Positions 46,510 to 55,869 of a stretch of 64,000 nucleotides of DNA are shown here, piece after piece; within the stretch, counting starts at the first letter, position 1; each line of letters starts with the position of its first letter. This DNA comes from a bacterium (GTDB lineage: Bacteria > Omnitrophota > Gorgyraeia > Zapsychrales > Zapsychraceae). Where the stretch lies: the NCBI GenBank assembly GCA_030429765.1, contig JAUIER010000017.1, forward strand, positions 1 to 64,000, read 5' to 3'. The translations under genes were made by a program, and so were the position numbers. The notes beneath the pieces are model-generated. The model did not search any database and was not told where the DNA came from. It worked only from the letters and a program-made list of their open reading frames with translations.

Positions 46510-47594
46510 GATTGATCAGCCTCCGAGGATTCATTTCGAAGACCGAAATTTAATTGTCGGATCGCGTCCGAACCTTTTAATTGATTCAATTGGCCGGCGA
46601 TGGTCTCGACATGCTGGTCCGATCCGCCCATCAATTGCTTTACAGTGACAAGATCAACGCCTTGACGGATCAGTTGGGCGGCAAATGTATTGCGCAAGAC
46701 ATGCACGTGCGAGACATCATCCAGCCCGGCCATCCGGGCCACTTTGATAATCTCGTTACGCAGATAATTTTTAGACAGCCTGCGTCCTTTGCGATCGGCA
46801 AAGACCAGCGACCGATCAGAGGTATCGTGTTGTATGTCGGATAAGATCTGAATGACCTGCGGATGCAGCGGCAGCGTTCGGACATGAATGGCTCCATGCG
46901 TCTGTCCGCCCCGCACATGAAGTTGTCCCGCGCTCAGTTCGATATCGTCCCAGGTCAGCTGTTCAAATTCACGCTTGCGCAATCCGGTAAACAAGAATGT
47001 CTGGAGCAAACGTTGCTGATAGGCGTCCGCGGCATCCAGCAAACGCTCGATCTCATCCGCTGTGAGATAACGCGTGTTTAAAGATTCATCCATGTCCAGA
47101 CGCGACACATCTTCGGCCGGATTGTTAATCAGCCAGCCGGACTTCTGCGCCATCCGGAATATCTTTTTGAGTAGAAGAATCTCCGAATTAACCGTCCGGG
47201 GCTGAACCTGCTGCTTCAAACGGCTGGATTGATACTGTTGAATGATTTGCGGTGTAATTTGATTTAAGGACGAGATGGGTTGCGATTGTCCGGACAGGAA
47301 CATCGCGAAGTTACTCAAGATGGCCCGATAACGATCCTGCGTGTTCGGGGACTTGGTTGAACCTTCGGCGTGGAAATACCGGTCGCACAAACCGGCAAAA
47401 TCTATATGTGAACCGGGCGCGGAACCTTCCCGCGCCTGAATTTGTTGCGTGATCTCGTGCAACAGCTGCTGGGCCTCGGCATGGGACGTACCGGCACTTC
47501 GACGCACGCGCTTACCGTCAATGCGGTAATCGACATAGTACCTGTTTCCCCTTTTACGGATTGAAGCCAAATGGACCCTTGAATATGCGCCCAT
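46506..47594 (-). CDS. Tyrosine-recombinase-like protein lacking the catalytic tyrosine
   Basis: 362 residues with the XerC/D architecture: a SAM-like N-terminal core-binding domain (about 65-165) and a catalytic domain (about 175-345). The first arginine is present in FTGLRKREFEQL (near 203), and the HxxR motif in HVHVLRNTFAAQL (near 295). The usual LGH motif is replaced by MGGSDQ, and the following segment HVETIAGQL has no tyrosine where the nucleophile belongs; none occurs after it. The hairpin lysine is also not evident. It is therefore probably not a strand-transferase. It may bind DNA or regulate. The stop overlaps the giant gene by ATGA. The ATG at 47594 has no clear ribosome-binding site; a TTG near 47570 preceded by AAGGG is an alternative. 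Confidence 0.85.
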   Translation of the reverse strand: MGAYSRVHLASIRKRGNRYYVDYRIDGKRVRRSAGTSHAEAQQLLHEITQQIQAREGSAPGSHIDFAGLCDRYFHAEGSTKSPNTQDRYRAILSNFAMFLSGQSQPISSLNQITPQIIQQYQSSRLKQQVQPRTVNSEILLLKKIFRMAQKSGWLINNPAEDVSRLDMDESLNTRYLTADEIERLLDAADAYQQRLLQTFLFTGLRKREFEQLTWDDIELSAGQLHVRGGQTHGAIHVRTLPLHPQVIQILSDIQHDTSDRSLVFADRKGRRLSKNYLRNEIIKVARMAGLDDVSHVHVLRNTFAAQLIRQGVDLVTVKQLMGGSDQHVETIAGQLNQLKGSDAIRQLNFGLRNESSEADQS

Positions 47595-47612
47595 AAAGTC
47601 ACACTTATGGGC
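47589..47612 (-). promoter_or_regulatory. Inverted repeat over the start of the recombinase-like gene
   Basis: GCCCATAA and TTATGGGC, 8-base perfect arms separated by 8 bases. One arm contains the annotated ATG. A TTGACA lies 18 bases upstream (47630-47635) but without a good -10. It could be an operator, or a hairpin that controls translation. Confidence 0.45.
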
Positions 47613-47645
47613 ACAGTTTTTCCTGATTTTGTCAACCTATTCTTC

Positions 47646-47764
47646 ATATTCTAATATTTTTGAGGCATTTATGATATATTTTTCTATATTTTGTGAATAT
47701 TTTTTTATATTCATTTTTCATCGAAATTTAGGACAAATTATTGAAATAAACGGGATTAGAATAT
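47646..47764. repeat. A/T-rich intergenic tract with paired 10-base inverted motif
   Basis: The intergenic region between the recombinase-like gene and the giant multidomain gene is very A/T-rich. ATATTCTAAT at 47646-47655 reappears inverted as ATTAGAATAT at 47755-47764. Between them lies TGAATAT-T6-ATATTCA (47694-47713), a 7-base-arm palindrome. Possible protein-binding sites or a relic recombination site. No gene seen. Confidence 0.4.
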
Positions 47765-47817
47765 TTGATGTGATCTACAAATGACGAGGGGTAAAAAGCG
47801 TAGGTTGGGACAGACCG

Positions 47818-50800
47818 CTATCCAATCGCGCCGCCCAATTGGTCTAGCCGAAGGGCCATTGGATCCAGTTGAGGAACCCGACCGACCTCGGTGGGGCCTT
47901 CCTGATCGATCAACCCCAGGAGCATCGGCAGGCTCGGGGCCGGTGAGATGTTAATGATGATCGGGACAAATCCATTGATCTGCTCAAGATTGACCGCGGG
48001 AGCGGTTGACGGCAGATTCAGCTCAATGAAATCCCCTTCCACATTTAATTCGAGGGCGGATGGATTTAGGTCAATCCCCCCTTTGTTCTCTGACTCAAGA
48101 GTGTCTTCCGGCTTGGTCAGCATGGCAAAATCTAAATCTTCGGTGATGGACTCCAGTGCAAACAGTCCCAATAGTATTCCGAGATTGTTCACCTCTTGAC
48201 GCATCTCGCGCTCAATAGACTGTCCAATCTCCAATGCCCTAGCAGCCATCTCTTGTCGTAGAGCGTCATCCTGCAAAATTTTGGCAAGCTTGGTGTCCGA
48301 GTACGTCTGCACGGCTTGACCGGCAACAAAAGTATCCAATACCTTTTTGTTTAAATTCCATCCGCCAGGCATATTCATAAAGGCAATGCCCTGCATAGCC
48401 AACTCCATGATATTTCGATCATGTCCGATAATGCCGACGCCGTTATTGCGCGCTAAAGCATACAAAGTCCCTAATTCACCGACAGAGGTCACCGTTAATA
48501 TATCCGCATCAGATAAGTCTTCATATGGCCGACCCGCATCCTTATCGGCCTGCGTTCGTTGTCGGACAACATACTGATCTTTGTACACCGACAGACGAGA
48601 CTCGTCGGATGGCTGACGGAAGCCCATAATCAAGAGCGGCTTTTTCGCGTTATCCTCTATACCGTCGATCAACTCTTTGAAACCTCGCATGATCGGCCCG
48701 GTTTCCAGAGTACCGGGTGACCCCACGACGATGACCGGTCGATCACCAATATTCATCTCAGTCCTTAAAGAGGATACGACTTGATCGGAAACGTAGGCCA
48801 CTCGCCCTTTCACCGACTCCAGATTCAACCATCCCTTCAAAGGCTTTTGAGAAACATCCGAACCTTCATCCTTAAATTCAATCCGCACAAACGCATCTTC
48901 ATCATATGTCTTCGTGCTCGACATGGACATGGTCTCCACACCCGGGAATGTATTTTCAATTAACGTCTTAACTCCGGCATCGGCATCCTTGGACCGAACA
49001 TAACCAATAACAATAGACTCAGGACTTAACTCAAGAAAATCCATCACACTCTTGATCGCATTGATCCGCGCTTGTCCGTTCGCCACCATCAACAGTCGCT
49101 TATCGATAAGACCCAAAGCGGTTTCCAATGTTTTCCCCGTTTTGATAAATCTCGGTGACTGGACGTGATGTGTGGACAGCATATGCTCGATCAACAGCCT
49201 GACACCTCGATTCACCCCGTACTTAATCATCATCCGCGCCGCAGCAACGCGCAATGCGTGTACTCGATTCTTATCCGTTACGATGTCTAGCAACTGGCCT
49301 TCAAGTGATCTGACGACGTCACTACTATTCACCGCTCTAATCGCCGCAAGCGCCAATTCCACTTTCTGGACCGGTGTCCGAATATCCTTGAGAAATGCCC
49401 GCACCTTACCCACAATCAATTGAACAATCTCCTGATCCAAGTGCTCGGCATGCTCAGCAAGCACAAGTAAACTTTGCTCGACAATAAATGAATCGTAGTC
49501 ATCTTCGTTTTCGATAACATTCACCAGCAAGGCATATTCCTTGGCCTTTGCCAGTCTGTGCAACATTTCGATATATTCTGGTTGAAACATCGCAAACATA
49601 CTGGATCGGTCCGAGATATTGTAGTTCCCTTTAAGTCGATCGAGCGATCGTTTATCCATAATGAGTCGATGCTCGTCAAGGCTCGATATCATTGCCTCAT
49701 CCGCGTCAATCTGATCAATAGAATGGATCAATTCATAATAAATCCCTCTTTCCCGGTCGACGATAATCCCATCTTCATCCTGTGTGACGGCGACACGTTT
49801 GGGGATGAATTCAAACAAGCGGTTTTTGCCGGAACCGAAGATCGATTGTCCAAGATAATGCCGGACCTTATTCGCGCTGACCGCACGCTCGATTTGCGAT
49901 TTAACATCTGTGTTAATAAAGCGGGTGGCTGAACGTTCAAGCGCCTGATACATACGCTGCCAAAAGTCCTGATCCTCGCCTTTATCGTCAGCCAGGGTAT
50001 TCAGCGAAATAGCAGGTAAAACATAGTTACCCAGATCCGGCGAAATAAAAATATGGCGAATGCTAAACCTATCCGCGTCACGCTCAAAGACAATGAACAA
50101 TCCGCCTCCGCCCTTTTCACCAAGACTGCCCTGTCCGGAGGGATCATACTCCCGGTTAAATTTGGCCTTCAAATGCGCATGCAGCACAAAAACGTCATCT
50201 GATATCTTCATCAAGGCGTGATGAAACTGCGACGAGAATCCCTGCGGCAAGTCCGGATCCAGCGCGAAATCAAATGTTTCCGGATCCAGAATCTTGAGAT
50301 CAGCTTTGATCTCGTCCTCCATCGGATCGCGATTTTCGTATAGTTCGATATGCTCCTTATGGCGATGACGGTATTCCTCATCGATCGCAAGCAATTTATT
50401 CTTCGCCCTTTCACGCTTTGCCAGGACATCCTCAAGCGAAGGTGTCAACATCGCCGGATCACCTAGTCGAAAGATATCTTGATCCAAAGTACCTCCATGA
50501 TCGTTCTCAATTGACTTCAACGCATCACTCACCGCCGCATATTCAGTAGAGAATAGACCCAATGCCAGGTCCAAGTGAGGTATATTTCTCTCAATTATTT
50601 CTTGAAGGGATCGCGGATCTTGACGAAGTCCTTCAAATATCCATTCAGGTATCGCATACGAATACTGCCCGCGGTCCGAAGAATAAAAAATTCGCAACAA
50701 TCCCATACGATTTAAAACGCCCCATTTATCTTTTTCCCGAGATACTTCTTCTGTTGTTGTGAGCTGTGAAGTCCACCGGCGAGGTTGAAGATTCGGATTA

Positions 50801-53800
50801 TGGCGATTCTCCCGAATATATTCCAGTTCTGCGCGTAAAATTGCGTACCAGGAACTTCTCAGCGTTGTCATAACAATCCGCTGACCGTTAAGCCGGAAAA
50901 GATCGGCGATATCTTCCTCAAGAACAGCGGTCATCGCGGCATCGGAGGACGCATTTGTTTCCACCCGTCCATCGCGGACAAACTTGATTCGCTCATTAAT
51001 CCTGTCTATCTCCAGCTCCAACGCCCGCATCTGATTGTACCTGATCAATCCGGTGACACTTCCGTCGGGATTTTTCAACCGGGCAACACGTTTTCGCAGT
51101 TTATCTTTTTCCCGCAGCAATGCATCGATATCATCACCGCCTTTCATCGCCGAGTCGACATCATTTTGCCGGACCCAATCTTCATCATCAAATGCCAGCT
51201 TCATATTTGTCTGCGAGCGCCACCAGTTTCTAAAAAACTCCGACCGGCTGCTGTCTTTCGTCGCGACAAGCACTACCTTGTCCACCGCCTGATCATCTGT
51301 GTAGAATTCATAGTCAGCCAGCCCTTGAAAGCGGACCACCGCAACATTGATAATACCTTTGTCCGTCCTCACATTCGGCCGTCCATAAACCCGGCCCAAT
51401 CGACTGGACTCTATGCTCCGGACCACATCGCCTTCCTGCAGCTGATAGCCTTCTTTCAATGTTTGTTCCACCGGAAATCCCACACGTTCATTCATCACGC
51501 GACCCATATCTTTGAGCTTCGTTGAAAATACACGGACACTCCCAATCCTGGATAAATATCGGTAGCTGTCAACCCTGACCCTTTTACTTTCAAGGTCCAT
51601 ATACCAATCCAGATCCAATGTTTTGAGGTAGGAATTCAACTCCGTCATGCGCCGGACATCTTCAACTCTGCGTCCGGATTGCATATCAAAAACCTGGGCT
51701 GGTTTACTATCGTCGGTCAAGACATCCACGACATAAACACCCAAATCACTCAACCACAGGATATCAACCGGCGCCTTCTGATTGCGCCGCTCCAGCCGCA
51801 GCAATTTTTTATTAAGCATGATATTGCCTTCGCGGTCCAGCACCTTACCGGTGATGATACCGTTAAAGTCGTCGAGTTGATTGGCGAGCCGCGACAGCGT
51901 GGAAAATTGCGCCCGGAAAGTTGTAAGATCGCGGTAGACGGTAAATTGATGCGTCTGCAGCAAATCGTCGGCATTTCCCCGCAGGGCCAGCGCCACAATC
52001 GCACCATGCTGATTGACTACGGGCTTACCATACACATTCAACCGCTGCCGCTCAAATTGATCAACCAGGATCATCGTTCCGTCCTCAAATGCCATCGTGG
52101 CAAATCCTTCACCCTTGGGGAGTTTTTGTTGACGGTCAGGCCCAAAGGACTGAAAGTTTTCCTGACGTCCGCGAACATCGACATTTTCGATAGCAAAGAC
52201 CTGATTGATATCATCAAACGCAAACTGCACCGCCGACTGGATCACCTGACCATTTTGATCGCGGGCCGCTTTGATGATGTAATCCGACCCGTCGGCTGTC
52301 CGGACAACCACCGGCCAACCGTCTTCGTATTTGACATCCACCGTCTGACCGATTTCAATAGCCGGGGACATCACCTGGATCACCGAATCGCCTGCCTGCA
52401 CATACTTGGCCTGATTATTCGCCCCTGCTCCACCGACAATCGCCGCCTCGATCCAGCCGCTGATTTTCCGTCGGGCCGATGAATCTCCTAGATGTCGATT
52501 TTCAACGCCAAGCGGAACGCCCTTGGCCTGTGTTCCGCCGACCAGTAGACCAATCGGTTCACCGGCATCATCACGAATCCACTTCCAGCTCATCACCCGC
52601 TTGGGATCATTGCGGTAATAAATCGTCTCCAATTCATTGTCCTCATCAAACACAAATGTGTGACGATGCGTGCGCACAAAATACACCGGCATAAAACGCC
52701 CGTTGATGCTGATCTCATCTTGGTAATCCTTCCTCACCGACGGTGTAAACCGCTGCATTTTCTGAGTAACAATCCCCTTGCTCCGGATCTTGTACTCCTT
52801 TAAGACACGCTGAACAACGGCCGGTGTCACACCGTGCTCCGCCGCGATCTCGGTTTGTGATTTTGGAATGGTTTGATTGCGCAGCTTCTTCATCTTGGCA
52901 CGAAATTCCCGGGTGGCCTCGGTCTCCACGAATCTTCCGGTTTGGGCTGAGCGGATTTCCGAAACCATCGCCGCGTCTGTGGCCTCGTAAACAGATTCGT
53001 AGAAAAATAATCCCGGCACCTTGGCAATATCTTTGCGCTGGCTTCGCAGCAGTCGCAACGGAACCTCAACCGGCCGGTCGGATTGTTTACGGAGCTTGTA
53101 CATGTAGGCCGGATCCTCAAACGCCGCGTCGTTAACCGGTTCAGACACCGCCTTACCGGCGAACGCGAGCAACAAGAGTTGTTCAATCACGCGCAAACTC
53201 GCGTCCTGTTTTTCTCCGTTGGTCAGCCCCGGCAACTCCTGCTCCTGCGGCAGGTAAATATCTTCCAGATAAAAAGCGGTAACACCTCCCTGACTCAGAT
53301 AATCATTATAGAGATCGATCATGATCCCGATCTTGTCCCGGAAATACATCTGCGTTGATGTTTCCAAAATGATGTAATCATATCTTTGACCGCCCAGCAC
53401 ACGTGACAGGTCGTCGTCCGCGTTCAAGTCCATCAACACCGGACGAATACGTCCCAGGGCCTCCGCCATCTCTGCGTCCCCCGCTATCGATCTAAACTTC
53501 TCCCGGATCATATCCGGACGATACAGCCCCGCCTCTTTATTGACGGCCGTTATGCTTAGGTGCGGATATTGCAGCGCCATCTCCGCCGCCGTAAACCCGC
53601 GTCCGGCCCCGATCAACAAGACGGTCTTCGGCGCGCCGTTGTCGGTGTCAAAATTGTCGGAAATCTGATAGCGCATATCGATCATCTGATAATCACGGGT
53701 GACTCGGAACTCGGCCCCATACGGATTATCCGCCGTTGGAAAGTCAAGTTCGGCGGTGGTCATGGCCGCATCGGATGCGGCCTCTGCGGCCAGCACCCCC

Positions 53801-55659
53801 TGCTTGACCTCGTCGAGGATTTGCGCCGGAGATTTATCCTCGGGATAAACCGGCGGCGCAAACGAAACGATCATGCGCGATGGAAAATCTCCGCTCTCCC
53901 GAAACGGCAAAATAGGAATGCCGAACTGTTTGGCGATGCGTACAAATCCCGGCCGCCATCGGCCTACATCACTTAAGAAATCATCCGCGTCGATTTGGCT
54001 CAAATCTTCCCACGAATCCGATCCCGGATAAATCCCGAGAATCGCCTGCCGCTCCTGCAACGTTTGCAGCATTTTGCGCAAACCGGTGATGCCGTATTTT
54101 TTCTGCATCGTCAAAATGATGCCGTGATTCTCCATCCAGTTGGTGATCCAGAACAATAATTTTTGGGATAACGGCCCCAGACTGTTTTGCTGCGACCGTA
54201 CAACAAATGTCGGCAGCTGACCGCTGGTCAGATATATCTCGGTGACCAGCAGCAATCCGTCCAGTCCATTCCCCAGATGATTTCCCGCCATAATAAAACT
54301 GCCCGTTGACGGCATATGCTCCAGTCCGCGCAGCGTCACACTCTTTCCGAGGAACATCCGGTAGAACAACAACCACGGCTGAAGGATGCGCGGAAGACGT
54401 TGCCGGACACGATCGGTTCCCCTCTTGTCGATTTCAGCGTCGAGGAGACGCCCGGCGACACCCGCCGCATCGCCCAACCGGGTACGGACCCGCACATTCG
54501 TCCCGTCGAGATTGACGGCATCCGTAAATGCCGAAGGATCCACCGTCTTCATCGCCAAATCCAGCGTGGTGTGATCCACCCCGCCCGAAAAATACTTACG
54601 CGGTGTTACCTGTTTGGTGACAGGGTCTTCGTCTTCACGGATATAATCGTACACCCCTTTCTTGAAGGAACGCACGTACTGCTCATAAATTTTCTGATTG
54701 ATGGCGGGGTCATTGATCTCAACCCCGTCGGTCTTGGATTGATTAACGTAGTACTGGCCCAATAAACTGGCCTTGAGATTCTTTTTGTACCATGTGGCCA
54801 GGATCATGGAGTGATAGATTTGCCGCAGATTGGCGAAGGTGCGGCCGTGATTAATCTCCCGTTCGATCTCCGGGATCAATACGTCGCGGACCACCTCGGC
54901 CGTCACACCGGTCACAATGTCTAGATCCTGGACCTTTACATCACCCAACCCGTGCCGGGTGCTGTTACGGTTAATCGACAGGGCCAGATAATCTTCCTCG
55001 AGCATCACCTTGAGATGCGTGTTCACCACGTAAACAGATTGATCACGGACAACCACATCGGCACGCTCGGGCACGATCCAGATCTTGTTGAACGTATTCA
55101 TCGGAATATCGGTGGTGCCGTATTCCTGCTGCGCGCGTTGATGCACACGCCGCCAAAACTCGCCGCCCAATTCATCTTCGGGATACATCAGTGACGCGGA
55201 TAATTGTTTAAGAAGATAGTCCTGGGCCAGCAGGTCACGGCCCATTTGCGTGTGACCAAAATCATCAGGGATGATCCGGTTTTTCTCGTACGGCGAAAGG
55301 TTGACCCACATCTGATCCTCAGGTACGGTCAGCGCGGCCAGAAAATATTTGATGAGCTTGGTGGATTCGGCGCTGAGATCCTCACCCGATAAATGATCAT
55401 CTCCGGTGTCCACGATAAAATCGAATTCCAGCGGCTGATCAGGAAGGATGGTCATCCCCCGGATAATCGCCGGATTATAGGCGGATGTGGCCGGCACCAT
55501 GGTCCCGGGCTGCGGCAGGTTCAGGATCGTCGCCGGCCGGATCTGGGCAAACGCCGCCCTAGGCGGCATCAGCAGGCTGACCACCAATGTGGTCACCACC
55601 AGCCAGACAACCGATCGATAAACGAGTCCAAATTTTCTATCTATATGTCTCATATACAC
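47818..55659 (-). CDS. Giant multidomain (polyprotein-like) envelope protein, Omnitrophota type
   Basis: 2,613 residues. A signal sequence (about 1-38) and an N-terminal domain (about 40-400, MWVNLSPYEKNRIIPDDFG) are followed by a degenerate PlsC-like acyltransferase (about 435-620; NHLGNGLD has five instead of four residues between His and Asp). Next are a SAM-methyltransferase-like domain (about 675-830, VLLIGAGRGFTAAEMAL), an HTH-like stretch (about 925-960), beta-rich and coiled-coil parts, another HTH-like region after 1570, and a Kdo-transferase-like GT-B half (about 2285-2480, TSVGELGTLYALA). The tail holds GGIDLNPSALEL and GFVPIIINISP. DAAM linkers occur near 626, 895 and 1570. The start is either GTG at 55659 or ATG two codons later. 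A multi-enzyme scaffold or processed polyprotein is inference. Confidence 0.75.
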   Translation of the reverse strand: MYMRHIDRKFGLVYRSVVWLVVTTLVVSLLMPPRAAFAQIRPATILNLPQPGTMVPATSAYNPAIIRGMTILPDQPLEFDFIVDTGDDHLSGEDLSAESTKLIKYFLAALTVPEDQMWVNLSPYEKNRIIPDDFGHTQMGRDLLAQDYLLKQLSASLMYPEDELGGEFWRRVHQRAQQEYGTTDIPMNTFNKIWIVPERADVVVRDQSVYVVNTHLKVMLEEDYLALSINRNSTRHGLGDVKVQDLDIVTGVTAEVVRDVLIPEIEREINHGRTFANLRQIYHSMILATWYKKNLKASLLGQYYVNQSKTDGVEINDPAINQKIYEQYVRSFKKGVYDYIREDEDPVTKQVTPRKYFSGGVDHTTLDLAMKTVDPSAFTDAVNLDGTNVRVRTRLGDAAGVAGRLLDAEIDKRGTDRVRQRLPRILQPWLLFYRMFLGKSVTLRGLEHMPSTGSFIMAGNHLGNGLDGLLLVTEIYLTSGQLPTFVVRSQQNSLGPLSQKLLFWITNWMENHGIILTMQKKYGITGLRKMLQTLQERQAILGIYPGSDSWEDLSQIDADDFLSDVGRWRPGFVRIAKQFGIPILPFRESGDFPSRMIVSFAPPVYPEDKSPAQILDEVKQGVLAAEAASDAAMTTAELDFPTADNPYGAEFRVTRDYQMIDMRYQISDNFDTDNGAPKTVLLIGAGRGFTAAEMALQYPHLSITAVNKEAGLYRPDMIREKFRSIAGDAEMAEALGRIRPVLMDLNADDDLSRVLGGQRYDYIILETSTQMYFRDKIGIMIDLYNDYLSQGGVTAFYLEDIYLPQEQELPGLTNGEKQDASLRVIEQLLLLAFAGKAVSEPVNDAAFEDPAYMYKLRKQSDRPVEVPLRLLRSQRKDIAKVPGLFFYESVYEATDAAMVSEIRSAQTGRFVETEATREFRAKMKKLRNQTIPKSQTEIAAEHGVTPAVVQRVLKEYKIRSKGIVTQKMQRFTPSVRKDYQDEISINGRFMPVYFVRTHRHTFVFDEDNELETIYYRNDPKRVMSWKWIRDDAGEPIGLLVGGTQAKGVPLGVENRHLGDSSARRKISGWIEAAIVGGAGANNQAKYVQAGDSVIQVMSPAIEIGQTVDVKYEDGWPVVVRTADGSDYIIKAARDQNGQVIQSAVQFAFDDINQVFAIENVDVRGRQENFQSFGPDRQQKLPKGEGFATMAFEDGTMILVDQFERQRLNVYGKPVVNQHGAIVALALRGNADDLLQTHQFTVYRDLTTFRAQFSTLSRLANQLDDFNGIITGKVLDREGNIMLNKKLLRLERRNQKAPVDILWLSDLGVYVVDVLTDDSKPAQVFDMQSGRRVEDVRRMTELNSYLKTLDLDWYMDLESKRVRVDSYRYLSRIGSVRVFSTKLKDMGRVMNERVGFPVEQTLKEGYQLQEGDVVRSIESSRLGRVYGRPNVRTDKGIINVAVVRFQGLADYEFYTDDQAVDKVVLVATKDSSRSEFFRNWWRSQTNMKLAFDDEDWVRQNDVDSAMKGGDDIDALLREKDKLRKRVARLKNPDGSVTGLIRYNQMRALELEIDRINERIKFVRDGRVETNASSDAAMTAVLEEDIADLFRLNGQRIVMTTLRSSWYAILRAELEYIRENRHNPNLQPRRWTSQLTTTEEVSREKDKWGVLNRMGLLRIFYSSDRGQYSYAIPEWIFEGLRQDPRSLQEIIERNIPHLDLALGLFSTEYAAVSDALKSIENDHGGTLDQDIFRLGDPAMLTPSLEDVLAKRERAKNKLLAIDEEYRHRHKEHIELYENRDPMEDEIKADLKILDPETFDFALDPDLPQGFSSQFHHALMKISDDVFVLHAHLKAKFNREYDPSGQGSLGEKGGGGLFIVFERDADRFSIRHIFISPDLGNYVLPAISLNTLADDKGEDQDFWQRMYQALERSATRFINTDVKSQIERAVSANKVRHYLGQSIFGSGKNRLFEFIPKRVAVTQDEDGIIVDRERGIYYELIHSIDQIDADEAMISSLDEHRLIMDKRSLDRLKGNYNISDRSSMFAMFQPEYIEMLHRLAKAKEYALLVNVIENEDDYDSFIVEQSLLVLAEHAEHLDQEIVQLIVGKVRAFLKDIRTPVQKVELALAAIRAVNSSDVVRSLEGQLLDIVTDKNRVHALRVAAARMMIKYGVNRGVRLLIEHMLSTHHVQSPRFIKTGKTLETALGLIDKRLLMVANGQARINAIKSVMDFLELSPESIVIGYVRSKDADAGVKTLIENTFPGVETMSMSSTKTYDEDAFVRIEFKDEGSDVSQKPLKGWLNLESVKGRVAYVSDQVVSSLRTEMNIGDRPVIVVGSPGTLETGPIMRGFKELIDGIEDNAKKPLLIMGFRQPSDESRLSVYKDQYVVRQRTQADKDAGRPYEDLSDADILTVTSVGELGTLYALARNNGVGIIGHDRNIMELAMQGIAFMNMPGGWNLNKKVLDTFVAGQAVQTYSDTKLAKILQDDALRQEMAARALEIGQSIEREMRQEVNNLGILLGLFALESITEDLDFAMLTKPEDTLESENKGGIDLNPSALELNVEGDFIELNLPSTAPAVNLEQINGFVPIIINISPAPSLPMLLGLIDQEGPTEVGRVPQLDPMALRLDQLGGAIG

Positions 55660-55766
55660 TTACACCTCAGGCTTTGCCGTAAAACCGACACACCCATAGG
55701 TCGACATCAAATACAATTTGAACTAAAGTTGGATTGGTACTTCGATTGGGGAAATTTGGTAAGACA

Positions 55767-55791
55767 ATAAGTATTACTTATATTAGTAATA
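55767..55791. promoter_or_regulatory. Overlapping palindromes at the giant-gene promoter
   Basis: ATAAGTATTACTTAT (55767-55781) is a perfect 15-base palindrome. A second inverted repeat, TATTACT-N6-AGTAATA (55772-55791), overlaps it and the -10 box. The position at the transcription start suggests an operator for a dimeric repressor. Confidence 0.5.
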
Positions 55792-55816
55792 TAGCACAAG
55801 GCGCGCAGGTCGTCAA
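55788..55816 (-). promoter_or_regulatory. Promoter for the 2,613-residue protein gene
   Basis: On the minus strand TTGACG (55811-55816), 17 bases, TATATT (55788-55793) with TGC before it (extended -10). It leaves an untranslated leader of about 120 bases to the start at 55659. Confidence 0.65.
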
Positions 55817-55869
55817 AATATTGTGGGGTGGGGTGAAATGGATGAAATGTAGCGCACTCGCCTTAGTTC

